Shown in pieces: positions 34,476 to 43,570 of a DNA stretch of 43,570 nt (within the stretch, counting starts at the first letter, position 1; each line of letters begins with the position of its first letter). Source of the stretch: Synergistaceae bacterium (GTDB taxonomy: Bacteria > Synergistota > Synergistia > Synergistales > Aminobacteriaceae); the NCBI GenBank assembly GCA_031272035.1, contig JAISUO010000115.1, forward strand, positions 1 to 43,570. Reading direction: 5' to 3'. Under the pieces are notes generated by a model. The model did no database searches, had not been told where the DNA came from, and worked only from the letters and a program-made list of their open reading frames with translations. The position numbers were made by a program, and so were the translations under genes.

Positions 34476-35422
34476 TTGTCGTTTTGGGATCCTTCGACGG
34501 ATTTCACAGAGGACACGCGCTTCTTTTCAAACACGCCGGAGAACTGGCGTCTTCCCGAAACAGGGATTGGGGTGTCATCACCTTCGATCCCCATCCGGGG
34601 CTTTTCAGACATGAACTGTCCGCGACGCTTTTCACCCTGAGGGAGCGGGAGCTGATTCGCCGCTTTTTGGGGGTTCCTCATATCGTCAACCTGAAGTTCG
34701 ACGATGAGCTGGTGCATTTCTCCCCCCGACAGTTTTGGAATTTTCTGAATGACGTGGTGGAGGTGGACGGCATCGTGGTTGGGGAGGACTACCGCTTCGG
34801 CTACCGGCGTACCGGAGACGTTCCTCTGCTGGAGGAGTACTGCCGGGAAAAGGGGATTCCCTTTCTTCCCGTGGCGGCCCTGACTTCCCGTGGCGTTCGC
34901 ATATCCAGCTCTCTGATCCGGTCTCAGATCGACGCCGGAGACTGCGAGTCGGCGGCGCGGTATCTGGGCTATCCCTGGTTTCTCTGGGGAGATGTCGTCC
35001 ACGGGTTCGGGCGGGGGAGAGAACTGGGTTTCCCCACGGCCAATCTGAACGTTCCCGGTGCGAAACTGCTGCCGGCGGAAGGAGTTTACGCCGTGGCCGT
35101 TCCGGTGGGCGGACAGTGGAAGGCCGGAGCTCTCTCCATCGGCAAAAATCCGACCTTCGACGACCTGGACGACGTGCGGGTGGAGGTCTTCATCCTCAGC
35201 TACGAGGGCAGCCTTTACGAGGCGAGTCTGCCCGTTTTTTTTCTCTCACGGCTTCGAAGACAGGAGCGGTTCAGCGATCCGGGCGCTCTTTCTCTGCAAA
35301 TTCAGGCGGACGTGGACCGCAGCCGGACGATCTTCGACAGGTCCCTGGCGGCGAAACCGGACTGTTACGGAGGATTTTTGATGGGCTATACCGAAATTCT
35401 GAAAAAACTGGGCTATAAATAA
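34472..35422 (+). CDS. ribF: Bifunctional riboflavin kinase/FAD synthetase
   Basis: Converts riboflavin to FMN and then FAD, using the output of the rib genes at 7931-11527. The N-terminal adenylyltransferase has the nucleotide-binding LGSFDGFHRGHALL and ISSSLIRSQIDAGD; the C-terminal kinase has VVHGFGRGRELGFPTANL and the GKNPTFDD-(V/E)EVFI segment. Length 316 is normal. The ATG overlaps the truB stop (ATGA). The truB-ribF pairing is widespread in bacteria. Confidence 0.95.
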   Translation: MIVVLGSFDGFHRGHALLFKHAGELASSRNRDWGVITFDPHPGLFRHELSATLFTLRERELIRRFLGVPHIVNLKFDDELVHFSPRQFWNFLNDVVEVDGIVVGEDYRFGYRRTGDVPLLEEYCREKGIPFLPVAALTSRGVRISSSLIRSQIDAGDCESAARYLGYPWFLWGDVVHGFGRGRELGFPTANLNVPGAKLLPAEGVYAVAVPVGGQWKAGALSIGKNPTFDDLDDVRVEVFILSYEGSLYEASLPVFFLSRLRRQERFSDPGALSLQIQADVDRSRTIFDRSLAAKPDCYGGFLMGYTEILKKLGYK

Positions 35423-35503
35423 AGCAGAGATCCCGTTTCCTTTATTAAATTTTAGATTATTTTTTGATTTTTCCCTGCCGGGCTATATAGTGGAGGCATC
35501 ATT

Positions 35504-37535
<2,032 letters not shown>

Positions 37536-37536
37536 A

Positions 37537-38505
37537 ATGAAAACGGAACGCCTTGCCGTGAACCGCTGGAACCCCGAAGCGCCCGTCATCCGTCGGGGAG
37601 CCGGTATGCTGCGGGAGGGGCGTCTGGTGGCCTTTCCCACGGAAACGGTCTACGGGCTGGGAGCGAACGGTTTGGACCCCGAAGCGGTGAAAAAAATTTT
37701 TCTCGCCAAGGGGCGCCCTTCGGACAATCCTCTGATTCTTCACCTGCGAGATCCGGAGGAGGCGCGGACTCTGGCCCGGGTGGACGACCGCGCCCGGTCC
37801 ATGATGCGGGCCTTCTGGCCGGGGCCTCTGACTCTGGTGCTTCCTTCGCTGCCGGTGGTTCCGCGGGAGGTGACGGCGGGCCTGGACACGGTGGCGCTGC
37901 GTATGCCCGACCATCCGGTGGCGCTGGCTCTCATTGAGGCGGCGGGGTTTCCTCTGGCGGCTCCCAGCGCCAATCGAAGCGGGCGCCCCAGCCCCACGGA
38001 CGCGGATGCGGTGATGGCCGATCTCGCGGGATGCGTGGATCTCGTTCTGGACGCGGGAGCCGTGGATGTGGGAGTGGAGTCCACGGTTTTGGACCTGACG
38101 GAAGAAAAGGCTGTTCTTTTGCGGCCGGGCGGGCTGTCCCTGGAGGAAATCGCGGACTTTCTCGGAGAAAAACCCGGAGGGGCGGACAGCCATTCGGCCC
38201 GACGATCGCCGGGAATGCGTTACAGACATTACGCGCCCTTCGTCCCCCTGCGCATCTGGGAGGGAGGGGAACTGCCGGAGGGACTTCATTCCTCCGCGGG
38301 TTTTATCGGGATGAACGTTCCGGATTTTCCTTTCGCGAAGGTGATCGTTTTCGACTCCGTGGAAAATTTCGCGCGGGGGGTTTTCGCGTCTTTCCGCCGT
38401 CTGGAGGCGGAGAAAGTTTCCCTCATCGTCGTCCAGTGGCCGGAGGCCCGGGGCGTCGGTCTGGCTCTGAGGGACCGCCTGCGCCGCGCCGCGTCGGCCT
38501 CCTGA
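37537..38505 (+). CDS. tsaC: L-threonylcarbamoyladenylate synthase (Sua5/TsaC2 type)
   Basis: Makes threonylcarbamoyl-AMP, used for the t6A37 modification of tRNAs reading ANN codons. The YrdC domain covers residues 1-200 with FPTETVYGLGANG, AKGRPSDNPLILHL, PGPLTLVL and the APSANRSGRPSPT segment. A linker with SPGMRYRHYAP and a C-terminal Sua5 domain follow, so this is the long form (322 residues). AAGGA lies before the ATG. tsaB, tsaD and tsaE are not in the window. Confidence 0.94.
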   Translation: MKTERLAVNRWNPEAPVIRRGAGMLREGRLVAFPTETVYGLGANGLDPEAVKKIFLAKGRPSDNPLILHLRDPEEARTLARVDDRARSMMRAFWPGPLTLVLPSLPVVPREVTAGLDTVALRMPDHPVALALIEAAGFPLAAPSANRSGRPSPTDADAVMADLAGCVDLVLDAGAVDVGVESTVLDLTEEKAVLLRPGGLSLEEIADFLGEKPGGADSHSARRSPGMRYRHYAPFVPLRIWEGGELPEGLHSSAGFIGMNVPDFPFAKVIVFDSVENFARGVFASFRRLEAEKVSLIVVQWPEARGVGLALRDRLRRAASAS

Positions 38506-38607
38506 GGGAGCGGAAAAGAGCGGCGGAAAAATCCCGCGTTTGCCAAACGTCGAATCTGTGAGTATTATGATGGAAGATGATTAGGAGCCAGGGGTTTCTA
38601 AATAATA

Positions 38608-38613
38608 TATAAT
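38608..38613 (+). promoter_or_regulatory. Possible -10 element of the zinc-ribbon/SH3 gene
   Basis: A perfect TATAAT in an AT-rich stretch 42 bases before the preferred start at 38655. No recognisable -35 sequence is found 16-18 bases upstream. The remaining part of this 149-bp gap shows nothing else. Confidence 0.35.
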
Positions 38614-38654
38614 TCTGGATGATTCACTCTTCTTGCAGTGATGGGGGTATGCGT

Positions 38655-40547
38655 ATGCGTTGGATAGTGCTGGCGTTATCACTGGGTACGGCGATCGTAT
38701 CGATAATCATCGGGGTAATCGGAGTGCTGTGGATGCTGTATACCCCCGATGCGGCGTCTCAGGCGGCGGGAATTGCAGGCAATGATTTTTCGTGGCTGAC
38801 GGCCATTGTGCTGTTCATTTCTGTCGTCCTGTCTCTGCCCGGGGGGATCATGGGCTTTCACAGACGCCGCGCGGGAGGTTTTTTCCTGATTCTCGCGGCG
38901 GGAGCGTGTTTTCTGGCCCGAGGAGCCCGGATATTCGGAGCTTTTTACCTGGCGGCCGGACTGCTCGCTTTTCTGCTGAAAAACCCTTCTTACAACTACA
39001 GAGACTATGAGGACGATGAGAGTGAAGACGACGACAGAGACGACGATTATGAAGACGAGGACCCCGAAGACAGAGGCGTCGAAGGCGATGAGGATTTCCT
39101 GGAGCGGAACGCCGGAAGAGGGCGGAGTTCTTCCCCGGGAAGTAATGGAATGAGAAGGAGAGAACGCGTTTTCGCGTCCAGAATGTTCAAAGAAGATAAA
39201 ACGGAACGTATGATCGACGAAGAAGATGAAATTTATACCGCCATTCCGGTGAGAAGACGGGCCTCCAAGGTCTGCCCGGCATGTGGAGCCAGCGTGGGAG
39301 TGGGGCATCGATTCTGCTTCGTGTGCGGAAAGGCTCTGCACACCAGGGCGGAGGATGCCGACGCCGAAACGGCCCGAAGAGAGGATTTCTCCCCGGAAGA
39401 AACGGATGGCCCGACCTCCGAGGAGCATGAGGGGACGAATTTCCGGGAAGTTCCGATTCGTTCGTTTTCCTCCTCTCAGAAAGCCGAATCCTGGCGGGCG
39501 GAAAGCGAGCCCGGGGAAGCGGAGGAAAGATACGGCGAGGAAGAATCTCATGGAGAAGGAGAGACGACCCCGGAGAATTTAGAGACGCCTTTCACGGAGG
39601 ACTCGGAAATTTCCTCGCCTCACAGAGTTTTCGTAAAGCCGACGAAAGAAGAGGGGGCCATTCCCAGGCGTCCTCTGCACATTGCGCCGGACAACTCTTA
39701 TAAGGAGTTTTCCCACTACACCCGCCGGCGTAAGCGCAAAAACCGCTCTCTGTTCCGCCGGATCCTGGGGCCTGTGGTTTTGCTGCTGGCCGTGGGAGGA
39801 GCGGCCTGGTTTCTGATGGGCGGTTTTCAGAGGGGTCCCAGCCCTCTGCCTCCCACCCTTCCCCCGACGCCTTCCACCCCGGCGGATCAGCAGAAGCCGG
39901 CCGTTCCCGACGAGCCGATCGTTCCCGTGAAGCGAGATCCTCTGACCGAGCTGCAGATTCTTGCTCCGAGCCGGGGCGTGGTCACGGGGAGCAACGTCAA
40001 CGTTCGTGCGGACCATTCCACGGGTGGATCGGTGGTGGCGCGTCTGAGCGCGGACGTGCGTCTCGACCTTCTGAACCGGTGGGAGGGAACCACGGGCACC
40101 CTGACCGGTCCCTGGTATCAGGTACGAACCGGAGGAAAAGAAGGCTGGATCTATGGACAGTACTTCCAGCCCCTGGACGCGCGACCGGCTTCCCTGCCCG
40201 AAGGTTATACGGACGTGCTGCTCAAAACCTTCGGAGCGAATAAAGAAGACGCCGTGAAGCATCTGGGCCGGCCCTCACGGGAGACCGCCTCGGCTTTCAC
40301 ATGGTCGGGGCTGACCATGAACTTCCGGGGAGAAAGCGACATTGCCCGCCTGCAGGTCACCTCGGCCCAGCACGTTTTACAGAACGGTCTGGCCATCGGC
40401 ATCACCGACGAGGCCCTTTACAAAAATATGGGTTATCCGTCGGAGTGGAAGGGCGGACAGCTCCGTTATCTCGAAAGCGAAGGGCGGGGCGTGGGGATTC
40501 GCATGAGAAGCGGCAGGGTTCAAAGTATCACGGTGGGCAATATTTAG
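38655..40547 (+). CDS. Membrane protein with zinc ribbon and SH3-like domain
   Basis: An unusual 630-residue protein. The first 110 residues hold about four membrane segments (starting RWIVLALSLGTAIVSIIIG). Then comes a very acidic stretch (SEDDDRDDDYEDEDPED), a zinc ribbon with CPACG and CFVCG, a long disordered acidic region, a basic patch (YTRRRKRKNRSL), and another membrane helix (LGPVVLLLAVGGAAWFLM). After a Pro-rich linker there is a bacterial SH3 domain (NVNVRADHSTGGSVVARL through GKEGWIYGQYFQPL) and a C-terminal domain of about 120 residues that I cannot name. The likely layout puts the ribbon in the cytoplasm and the SH3 domain outside, perhaps binding peptidoglycan. ATG 38655 is 7 bases from GGGGG; ATG 38619 and 38649 are alternatives. 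Confidence 0.82.
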   Translation: MRWIVLALSLGTAIVSIIIGVIGVLWMLYTPDAASQAAGIAGNDFSWLTAIVLFISVVLSLPGGIMGFHRRRAGGFFLILAAGACFLARGARIFGAFYLAAGLLAFLLKNPSYNYRDYEDDESEDDDRDDDYEDEDPEDRGVEGDEDFLERNAGRGRSSSPGSNGMRRRERVFASRMFKEDKTERMIDEEDEIYTAIPVRRRASKVCPACGASVGVGHRFCFVCGKALHTRAEDADAETARREDFSPEETDGPTSEEHEGTNFREVPIRSFSSSQKAESWRAESEPGEAEERYGEEESHGEGETTPENLETPFTEDSEISSPHRVFVKPTKEEGAIPRRPLHIAPDNSYKEFSHYTRRRKRKNRSLFRRILGPVVLLLAVGGAAWFLMGGFQRGPSPLPPTLPPTPSTPADQQKPAVPDEPIVPVKRDPLTELQILAPSRGVVTGSNVNVRADHSTGGSVVARLSADVRLDLLNRWEGTTGTLTGPWYQVRTGGKEGWIYGQYFQPLDARPASLPEGYTDVLLKTFGANKEDAVKHLGRPSRETASAFTWSGLTMNFRGESDIARLQVTSAQHVLQNGLAIGITDEALYKNMGYPSEWKGGQLRYLESEGRGVGIRMRSGRVQSITVGNI

Positions 40548-40611
40548 AGCCCATATTTTCCGTTCCGGCGGATTTGCGGATTGCAGGTTGAAGGTTGATG
40601 ATTAAAGATTG

Positions 40612-40638
40612 GAGGGGAGCTTCGGCTCCTCTTTTTTT
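40612..40638 (+). terminator. Rho-independent terminator
   Basis: GAGGGGAGC and GCTCCTCTT form a 9-bp stem (two G-U pairs) closed by a TTCG tetraloop and followed by seven Ts. It ends the transcript of the zinc-ribbon/SH3 gene. Short GATTG and GGTTGA repeats lie just before it (40571-40611). Confidence 0.9.
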
Positions 40639-40763
40639 GTGTCTCCGCCTTATAGTGAAATGCGTGATCACGTACTGAAAATAGCGTTCAAAAATTTATG
40701 ACTTTTGATTAAGATCTATACCTGACCTCTGATTTTTTATTGAATCCTGAAAGGAGTTTGTCT

Positions 40764-41432
40764 TTGAGTTTTCTTTCAAAATTTCTGTCTCTGTGTTCTC
40801 ACATGCTTTGGCCGGTTTCCTGCCCCGTCTGCGGAGCGGCGGCCAGTCTGCTCTGTCCCGACTGTCTGGAATATCTGCTGGAAAAGCCACAAATTCCCCG
40901 GTGCCTTCACTGTGGAGGTCCTATGCCCTGTCGGGTTCACGGAGAGGGAGCGGCCGTCTATGCGGGGGCCATTTATGAAGGCGTCATGCGGGATGTGATT
41001 CTTCGGCTCAAGTACGGGGGCCTCAAAGCCTGCGGCGTCCTCCTGGGCAGAGGGCTGGGCGAGTGTTTCGAGAATCCCGGCCTGGATGCCCTCGTTCCGG
41101 TTCCTCTGCATCTGGACAGTCCCCGCCGTTATAACCAGACGGAAGAAATCGCGCTGGGACTGGGAGACGTCTGGGGTGTTCCCGTGTGGAGAGCGGCCCG
41201 CTGGAGAAGTCGATCAAAAACTCAGGAGAGCAAGGGAGCGGCCGCAAGACGCGCTCTGTCCAGCGACGCCTTCGAGATCGACGAGAGCGTGAAAGGCCTT
41301 CGACTGGCCCTGGTGGACGACGTCTGCACCACGGGCTCGACCCTGGCCCGCATGGCGGAGGCCTGCCGTCTGAAGGGGGCCAGGGTGGTGGGGGCGTTTG
41401 TTCCGGCTCAAACCGCCACGGCTAAAGAATAG
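40764..41432 (+). CDS. comF: ComF-family phosphoribosyltransferase-like protein
   Basis: A 222-residue ComF/GntX-type protein; members are linked to DNA uptake and use of DNA as nutrient, though the biochemical role is not settled. An N-terminal four-Cys zinc cluster (CPVCG, LLCPDC, and CLHCGG) is followed by the LRLKYGG segment, VPVPLHLDSPRRYNQTEEIA and the phosphoribosyl-pyrophosphate loop VDDVCTTGSTL. The TTG at 40764 has AAGGAG 7 bases upstream; an earlier TTG at 40740 has none. The gene's last codons overlap the proposed flgM promoter. Confidence 0.92.
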   Translation: MSFLSKFLSLCSHMLWPVSCPVCGAAASLLCPDCLEYLLEKPQIPRCLHCGGPMPCRVHGEGAAVYAGAIYEGVMRDVILRLKYGGLKACGVLLGRGLGECFENPGLDALVPVPLHLDSPRRYNQTEEIALGLGDVWGVPVWRAARWRSRSKTQESKGAAARRALSSDAFEIDESVKGLRLALVDDVCTTGSTLARMAEACRLKGARVVGAFVPAQTATAKE

Positions 41433-41450
41433 CGAATAGTCGTCCGATAT
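41423..41450 (+). promoter_or_regulatory. Probable sigma-28 (FliA) promoter of flgM-flgN-flgK
   Basis: TAAAG at 41423-41427 and CCGATAT at 41444-41450 match the flagellar consensus TAAAGTTT-N11-GCCGATAA, with a spacer one base longer than ideal. The -35 part lies in the last codons of comF. It is 83 bp before flgM, a gene controlled by sigma-28 in many bacteria. Confidence 0.6.
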
Positions 41451-41532
41451 TGAGTGTGGACGAGGTGTATTGAGTCTATATCAGGAATGAAGCAAAAGCG
41501 CGCAGCAGGAACAGAAAAGGAGAGTGTTACCC

Positions 41533-41820
41533 TTGATAGAAAAAATTGCGGGCCAGTACAGTATCGACGCTTTGACTCAGGCCAAAGCGAAAAAAGGATA
41601 CGGAGCGGGAGAGGTCAAAAACGGGTCGGATGCGGCGGATTTCAGCCTGTTTGCCGTGGAACTGGCGCGTATCTCGGGAGAGCTGAAAAATATTCCCGAA
41701 GTACGTCAGGATCTGGTCGATGATCTGAAACAGAAAATCGAAGCGGGCGAGTATAAGCCGCCTCTGGAGAAAATCGCTCACAATCTCTTTTTGGCCGGAA
41801 TTCTGGACGAAGGGAAGTAA
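41533..41820 (+). CDS. flgM: Anti-sigma-28 factor FlgM
   Basis: Holds the flagellar sigma factor FliA inactive until the hook is finished and FlgM is exported. The 95 residues have a disordered N-terminal half and a C-terminal helical part with the family pattern VRQDLVDDLKQKIEAGEYKPPLEKIAHNLF. TTG 41533 is chosen: AAGGAGAG lies 9 bases before it, whereas a GTG at 41524 abuts the binding site. Confidence 0.92.
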   Translation: MIEKIAGQYSIDALTQAKAKKGYGAGEVKNGSDAADFSLFAVELARISGELKNIPEVRQDLVDDLKQKIEAGEYKPPLEKIAHNLFLAGILDEGK

Positions 41821-41826
41821 CGATTT

Positions 41827-42279
41827 TTGTTGTCCGCGAAGGCGCTTGTGGACGTTCTTTTGGACGAAGCCGACGTCATTGACGAGTTGGTCGACGCCAT
41901 CGTGGAACAAAGAGAAACCGTCAGGGAAAAAGACCATGCCCTGCTCCAGGATCAGATGAAATATGTTCAGGAAATTTTTTTCGATGTTCAGGCCCTGGAA
42001 GCGCGACGGGAACGCCTCGTTCAGGCTCTGGCCGGAGAGCTCAGGTGCCCGGGACGGCTTGCGAACCTGGTGAAGGCGCTCCCTGAAGCGGAAGGAACAG
42101 AGCTTCGGAGCGCCGGAGATCGTTTTGGACATTCCATTTTTGCCCTGAAGGCAGAAATGACGATCCTGAGCGGACTGATAGAACATAATGAGCGATTCAG
42201 CGCTCTGCTGCTTTCGGAGTGGCGCCGTCTCAGCGGCGACGGCTTTATGCAGTCGGAAGGGCTGGATTTCAGGGGGTAA
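41827..42279 (+). CDS. flgN: Flagellar chaperone FlgN
   Basis: Export chaperone for the hook-filament junction proteins FlgK and FlgL. 150 residues, almost wholly helical with long coiled-coil stretches, matching the FlgN family in size and pattern (a heptad-rich N-terminal half and the LKAEMTILSGLIEHNERFSALLL segment). The family call leans also on its place between flgM and flgK. TTG 41827 has AAGGGAAG about 8-9 bases upstream; TTG 41830 is an alternative. Confidence 0.85.
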   Translation: MLSAKALVDVLLDEADVIDELVDAIVEQRETVREKDHALLQDQMKYVQEIFFDVQALEARRERLVQALAGELRCPGRLANLVKALPEAEGTELRSAGDRFGHSIFALKAEMTILSGLIEHNERFSALLLSEWRRLSGDGFMQSEGLDFRG

Positions 42280-42374
42280 CAGGCTGTGATGACGAACAAA
42301 AAATCGAAAGACGGAACGGGCGTCCACCACGTCACCGCGGGACGTCCGATGATGATAGAGAGGGGCGGGCGTCC

Positions 42375-43570
42375 ATGCTGAACACCTTTGCGGGGCTGGA
42401 AATGGGGCAGCGCGCCCTCAATGCCTTCAGGCTGGGGATACAGACGGCGGGGCACAACATATCCAACGTCAACACCGAGGGGTATTCCCGTCAGCGGGTG
42501 AACCTCGCGACGACGTTTCCCTACGACTATCCTACCGCCGGTCAGGTCGGGACGGGCGTAAAGGCCACCGACATCATTCGCATTCGGGACGAGTTTCTGG
42601 ATTATCAATACCGGCTTGAGTCTCAGACCGCGGGATACTGGGAGAAGATCAACGAGTTTTACAACACCCTTCAGGTCTACTTCGCGGAGCCGGGAGGAGA
42701 GGGAGTGAGCAGCGCCCTCAACTCTTTCTGGTCGTCGCTGAACGACCTTCAGGTGAACCCTGAAAGCATCGCGATACGCGAGACGGTCGTTCAGAACGCG
42801 AAGACCCTGGGGAACATGCTGGATAATCTCATCAATAATATGGATAATTACGCGTCTTCCGTCAATAAGGAGATTCGCTCCGCCGTGGACGAGGCGAACA
42901 CCATATTGTACGAAATCGCGTCTCTGAATAAACAAATCGCCTTCGTTCAGGCAAGCGAGCAGAACCCCAACGATTTGCTGGACAAGCGCGATCTTCTGCT
43001 GGACAAACTGTCGAAGATGATCGATATCGACATTCAGGAGCCCTTCCAGAACGGGGACCTGACGGGCGAGTTTTTCGTCACGCTGAACGGTCGTACCCTC
43101 GTGCAGGGCGACAAGGTCCGCGAGCTGGTGGCCCATGCCTTCGAGTGGGGCGGAAAAGTCTATTACGACGTGCAGGTTCTGAACAACGAGTTCGACATCG
43201 TGGAGGATCCCCGGGTGGCTCTGGCTCTGGCCACGGGACCCGAAGGCGTGCATCAGCTGGTGGTGGACCGCATCTCCAACGGCGGGACCTGGAGCGTGGG
43301 GGGAAGCGACGCCCGATGCCTCAACCCCAACGGTTCTCTTAAAAACATATTGACTTCGCAGACTTTTGCGAACGGGATCGTCGCGCCCTCCGGAGATACA
43401 GGCACGTATAACTTTGACATCACATCGGGAGACTACACGGCGTCCTTTACGGTAACGGGAAGCGGAACCGACTGGACGGTGACGGCGACGATAACCGGAC
43501 CGGGCGGGACGGTGGTGGGCACTTACACGGGCTCTCCCATTGACAACAATGGAAGCGGTGAGCTCGTTCT
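42375..43570 (+). CDS. flgK: Flagellar hook-associated protein 1 (FlgK), 5' part
   Basis: First junction protein between hook and filament. The gene runs off the window after 398 codons. The N-terminal D0/D1 region is typical: FRLGIQTAGHNISNVNTEGYSRQRVNL, then LNSFWSSLNDLQVNPESIAIRETVVQ and the NDLLDKRDLLLDKLSKMI helix. From about residue 335 the sequence becomes rich in Thr, Gly and Ser beta strands (TGTYNFDITSGDYTASFTV), probably an inserted outer domain. GAGGGG lies upstream of the ATG. The 95-bp gap after flgN contains GGGCGTCC or GGGACGTCC three times. Confidence 0.95.
   Translation, partial: MLNTFAGLEMGQRALNAFRLGIQTAGHNISNVNTEGYSRQRVNLATTFPYDYPTAGQVGTGVKATDIIRIRDEFLDYQYRLESQTAGYWEKINEFYNTLQVYFAEPGGEGVSSALNSFWSSLNDLQVNPESIAIRETVVQNAKTLGNMLDNLINNMDNYASSVNKEIRSAVDEANTILYEIASLNKQIAFVQASEQNPNDLLDKRDLLLDKLSKMIDIDIQEPFQNGDLTGEFFVTLNGRTLVQGDKVRELVAHAFEWGGKVYYDVQVLNNEFDIVEDPRVALALATGPEGVHQLVVDRISNGGTWSVGGSDARCLNPNGSLKNILTSQTFANGIVAPSGDTGTYNFDITSGDYTASFTVTGSGTDWTVTATITGPGGTVVGTYTGSPIDNNGSGELV

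Noticed and set aside
35464-35491. TTGATT-N16-TATAGT before tatD
   Set aside because: The predicted start of transcription would fall at the tatD ribosome binding site, leaving no usable leader, so it is unlikely to be the tatD promoter.
42289-42381. 30-codon frame between flgN and flgK
   Set aside because: It has AGGGGG upstream but overlaps the flgK start and its sequence comes largely from the GGGCGTCC repeats; no evidence of a real product.

Overview
This is a chromosomal segment of a GC-rich anaerobic bacterium, probably a member of Synergistota. The evidence is a complete A/V-type ATPase operon in the order H-I-K-E-C-F-A-B-D, a fused ispDF gene, flagellar genes, frequent TTG starts and many 1-40 bp gene overlaps. 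The phylum is an inference from gene content; no 16S rRNA or other decisive marker is in the window.

Region 1 (1-2065) is the end of an integrative element. A P4-type tyrosine integrase on the minus strand sits just past the 3' end of a tRNA-Ser(GGA) gene. Between them lies an array of six direct CCGTACA sites spaced about 22 bp apart and two inverted copies. The rest of the element, including its other attachment site, is to the left of base 1. Only one cargo gene, cut by the window edge, is visible.

Region 2 (2066-12791) is housekeeping, all on the plus strand: an FAH-family hydrolase, a Ski2-like helicase, isoaspartyl dipeptidase (iadA), a shortened UvrC, the riboflavin pathway (ribD-ribE-ribBA-ribH) and serS. 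Region 3 (12856-23505) starts with a membrane-fused TagA/WecG glycosyltransferase and a CBS-domain protein, and runs by short overlaps into nine V-ATPase genes. The K subunit is a single hairpin carrying the Gln and Glu expected of a Na+-coupled ring. Region 4 (23648-27467) holds ybaB-recR-ispDF-gltX and a small acidic orphan protein.

Region 5 (27544-35422) is the nusA operon, with a good promoter and a 9-bp leader hairpin: rimP, nusA, an rnpM/ylxR-L7Ae fusion, infB, rbfA, nrnA, truB and ribF. These serve transcription elongation, translation initiation, ribosome maturation and RNA turnover; RibF converts riboflavin from the region 2 enzymes into FMN and FAD. Region 6 (35504-40547) has tatD, tgt and tsaC (the last two are tRNA modification genes) and a membrane protein with a zinc ribbon and SH3 domain, ended by a strong terminator. 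Region 7 (40764-43570) has comF, then flgM, flgN and the start of flgK behind a probable sigma-28 promoter.

No CRISPR array, insertion sequence or obvious defence system is visible. The most unusual sequence-level signal is recurrent: many gene junctions carry short imperfect direct repeats, often including the upstream stop codon. At infB these place stop codons in all three frames. Other points of interest are the iteron array by the integrase, the UvrC lacking its usual middle region, and an apparent CTG start for V-ATPase subunit I.
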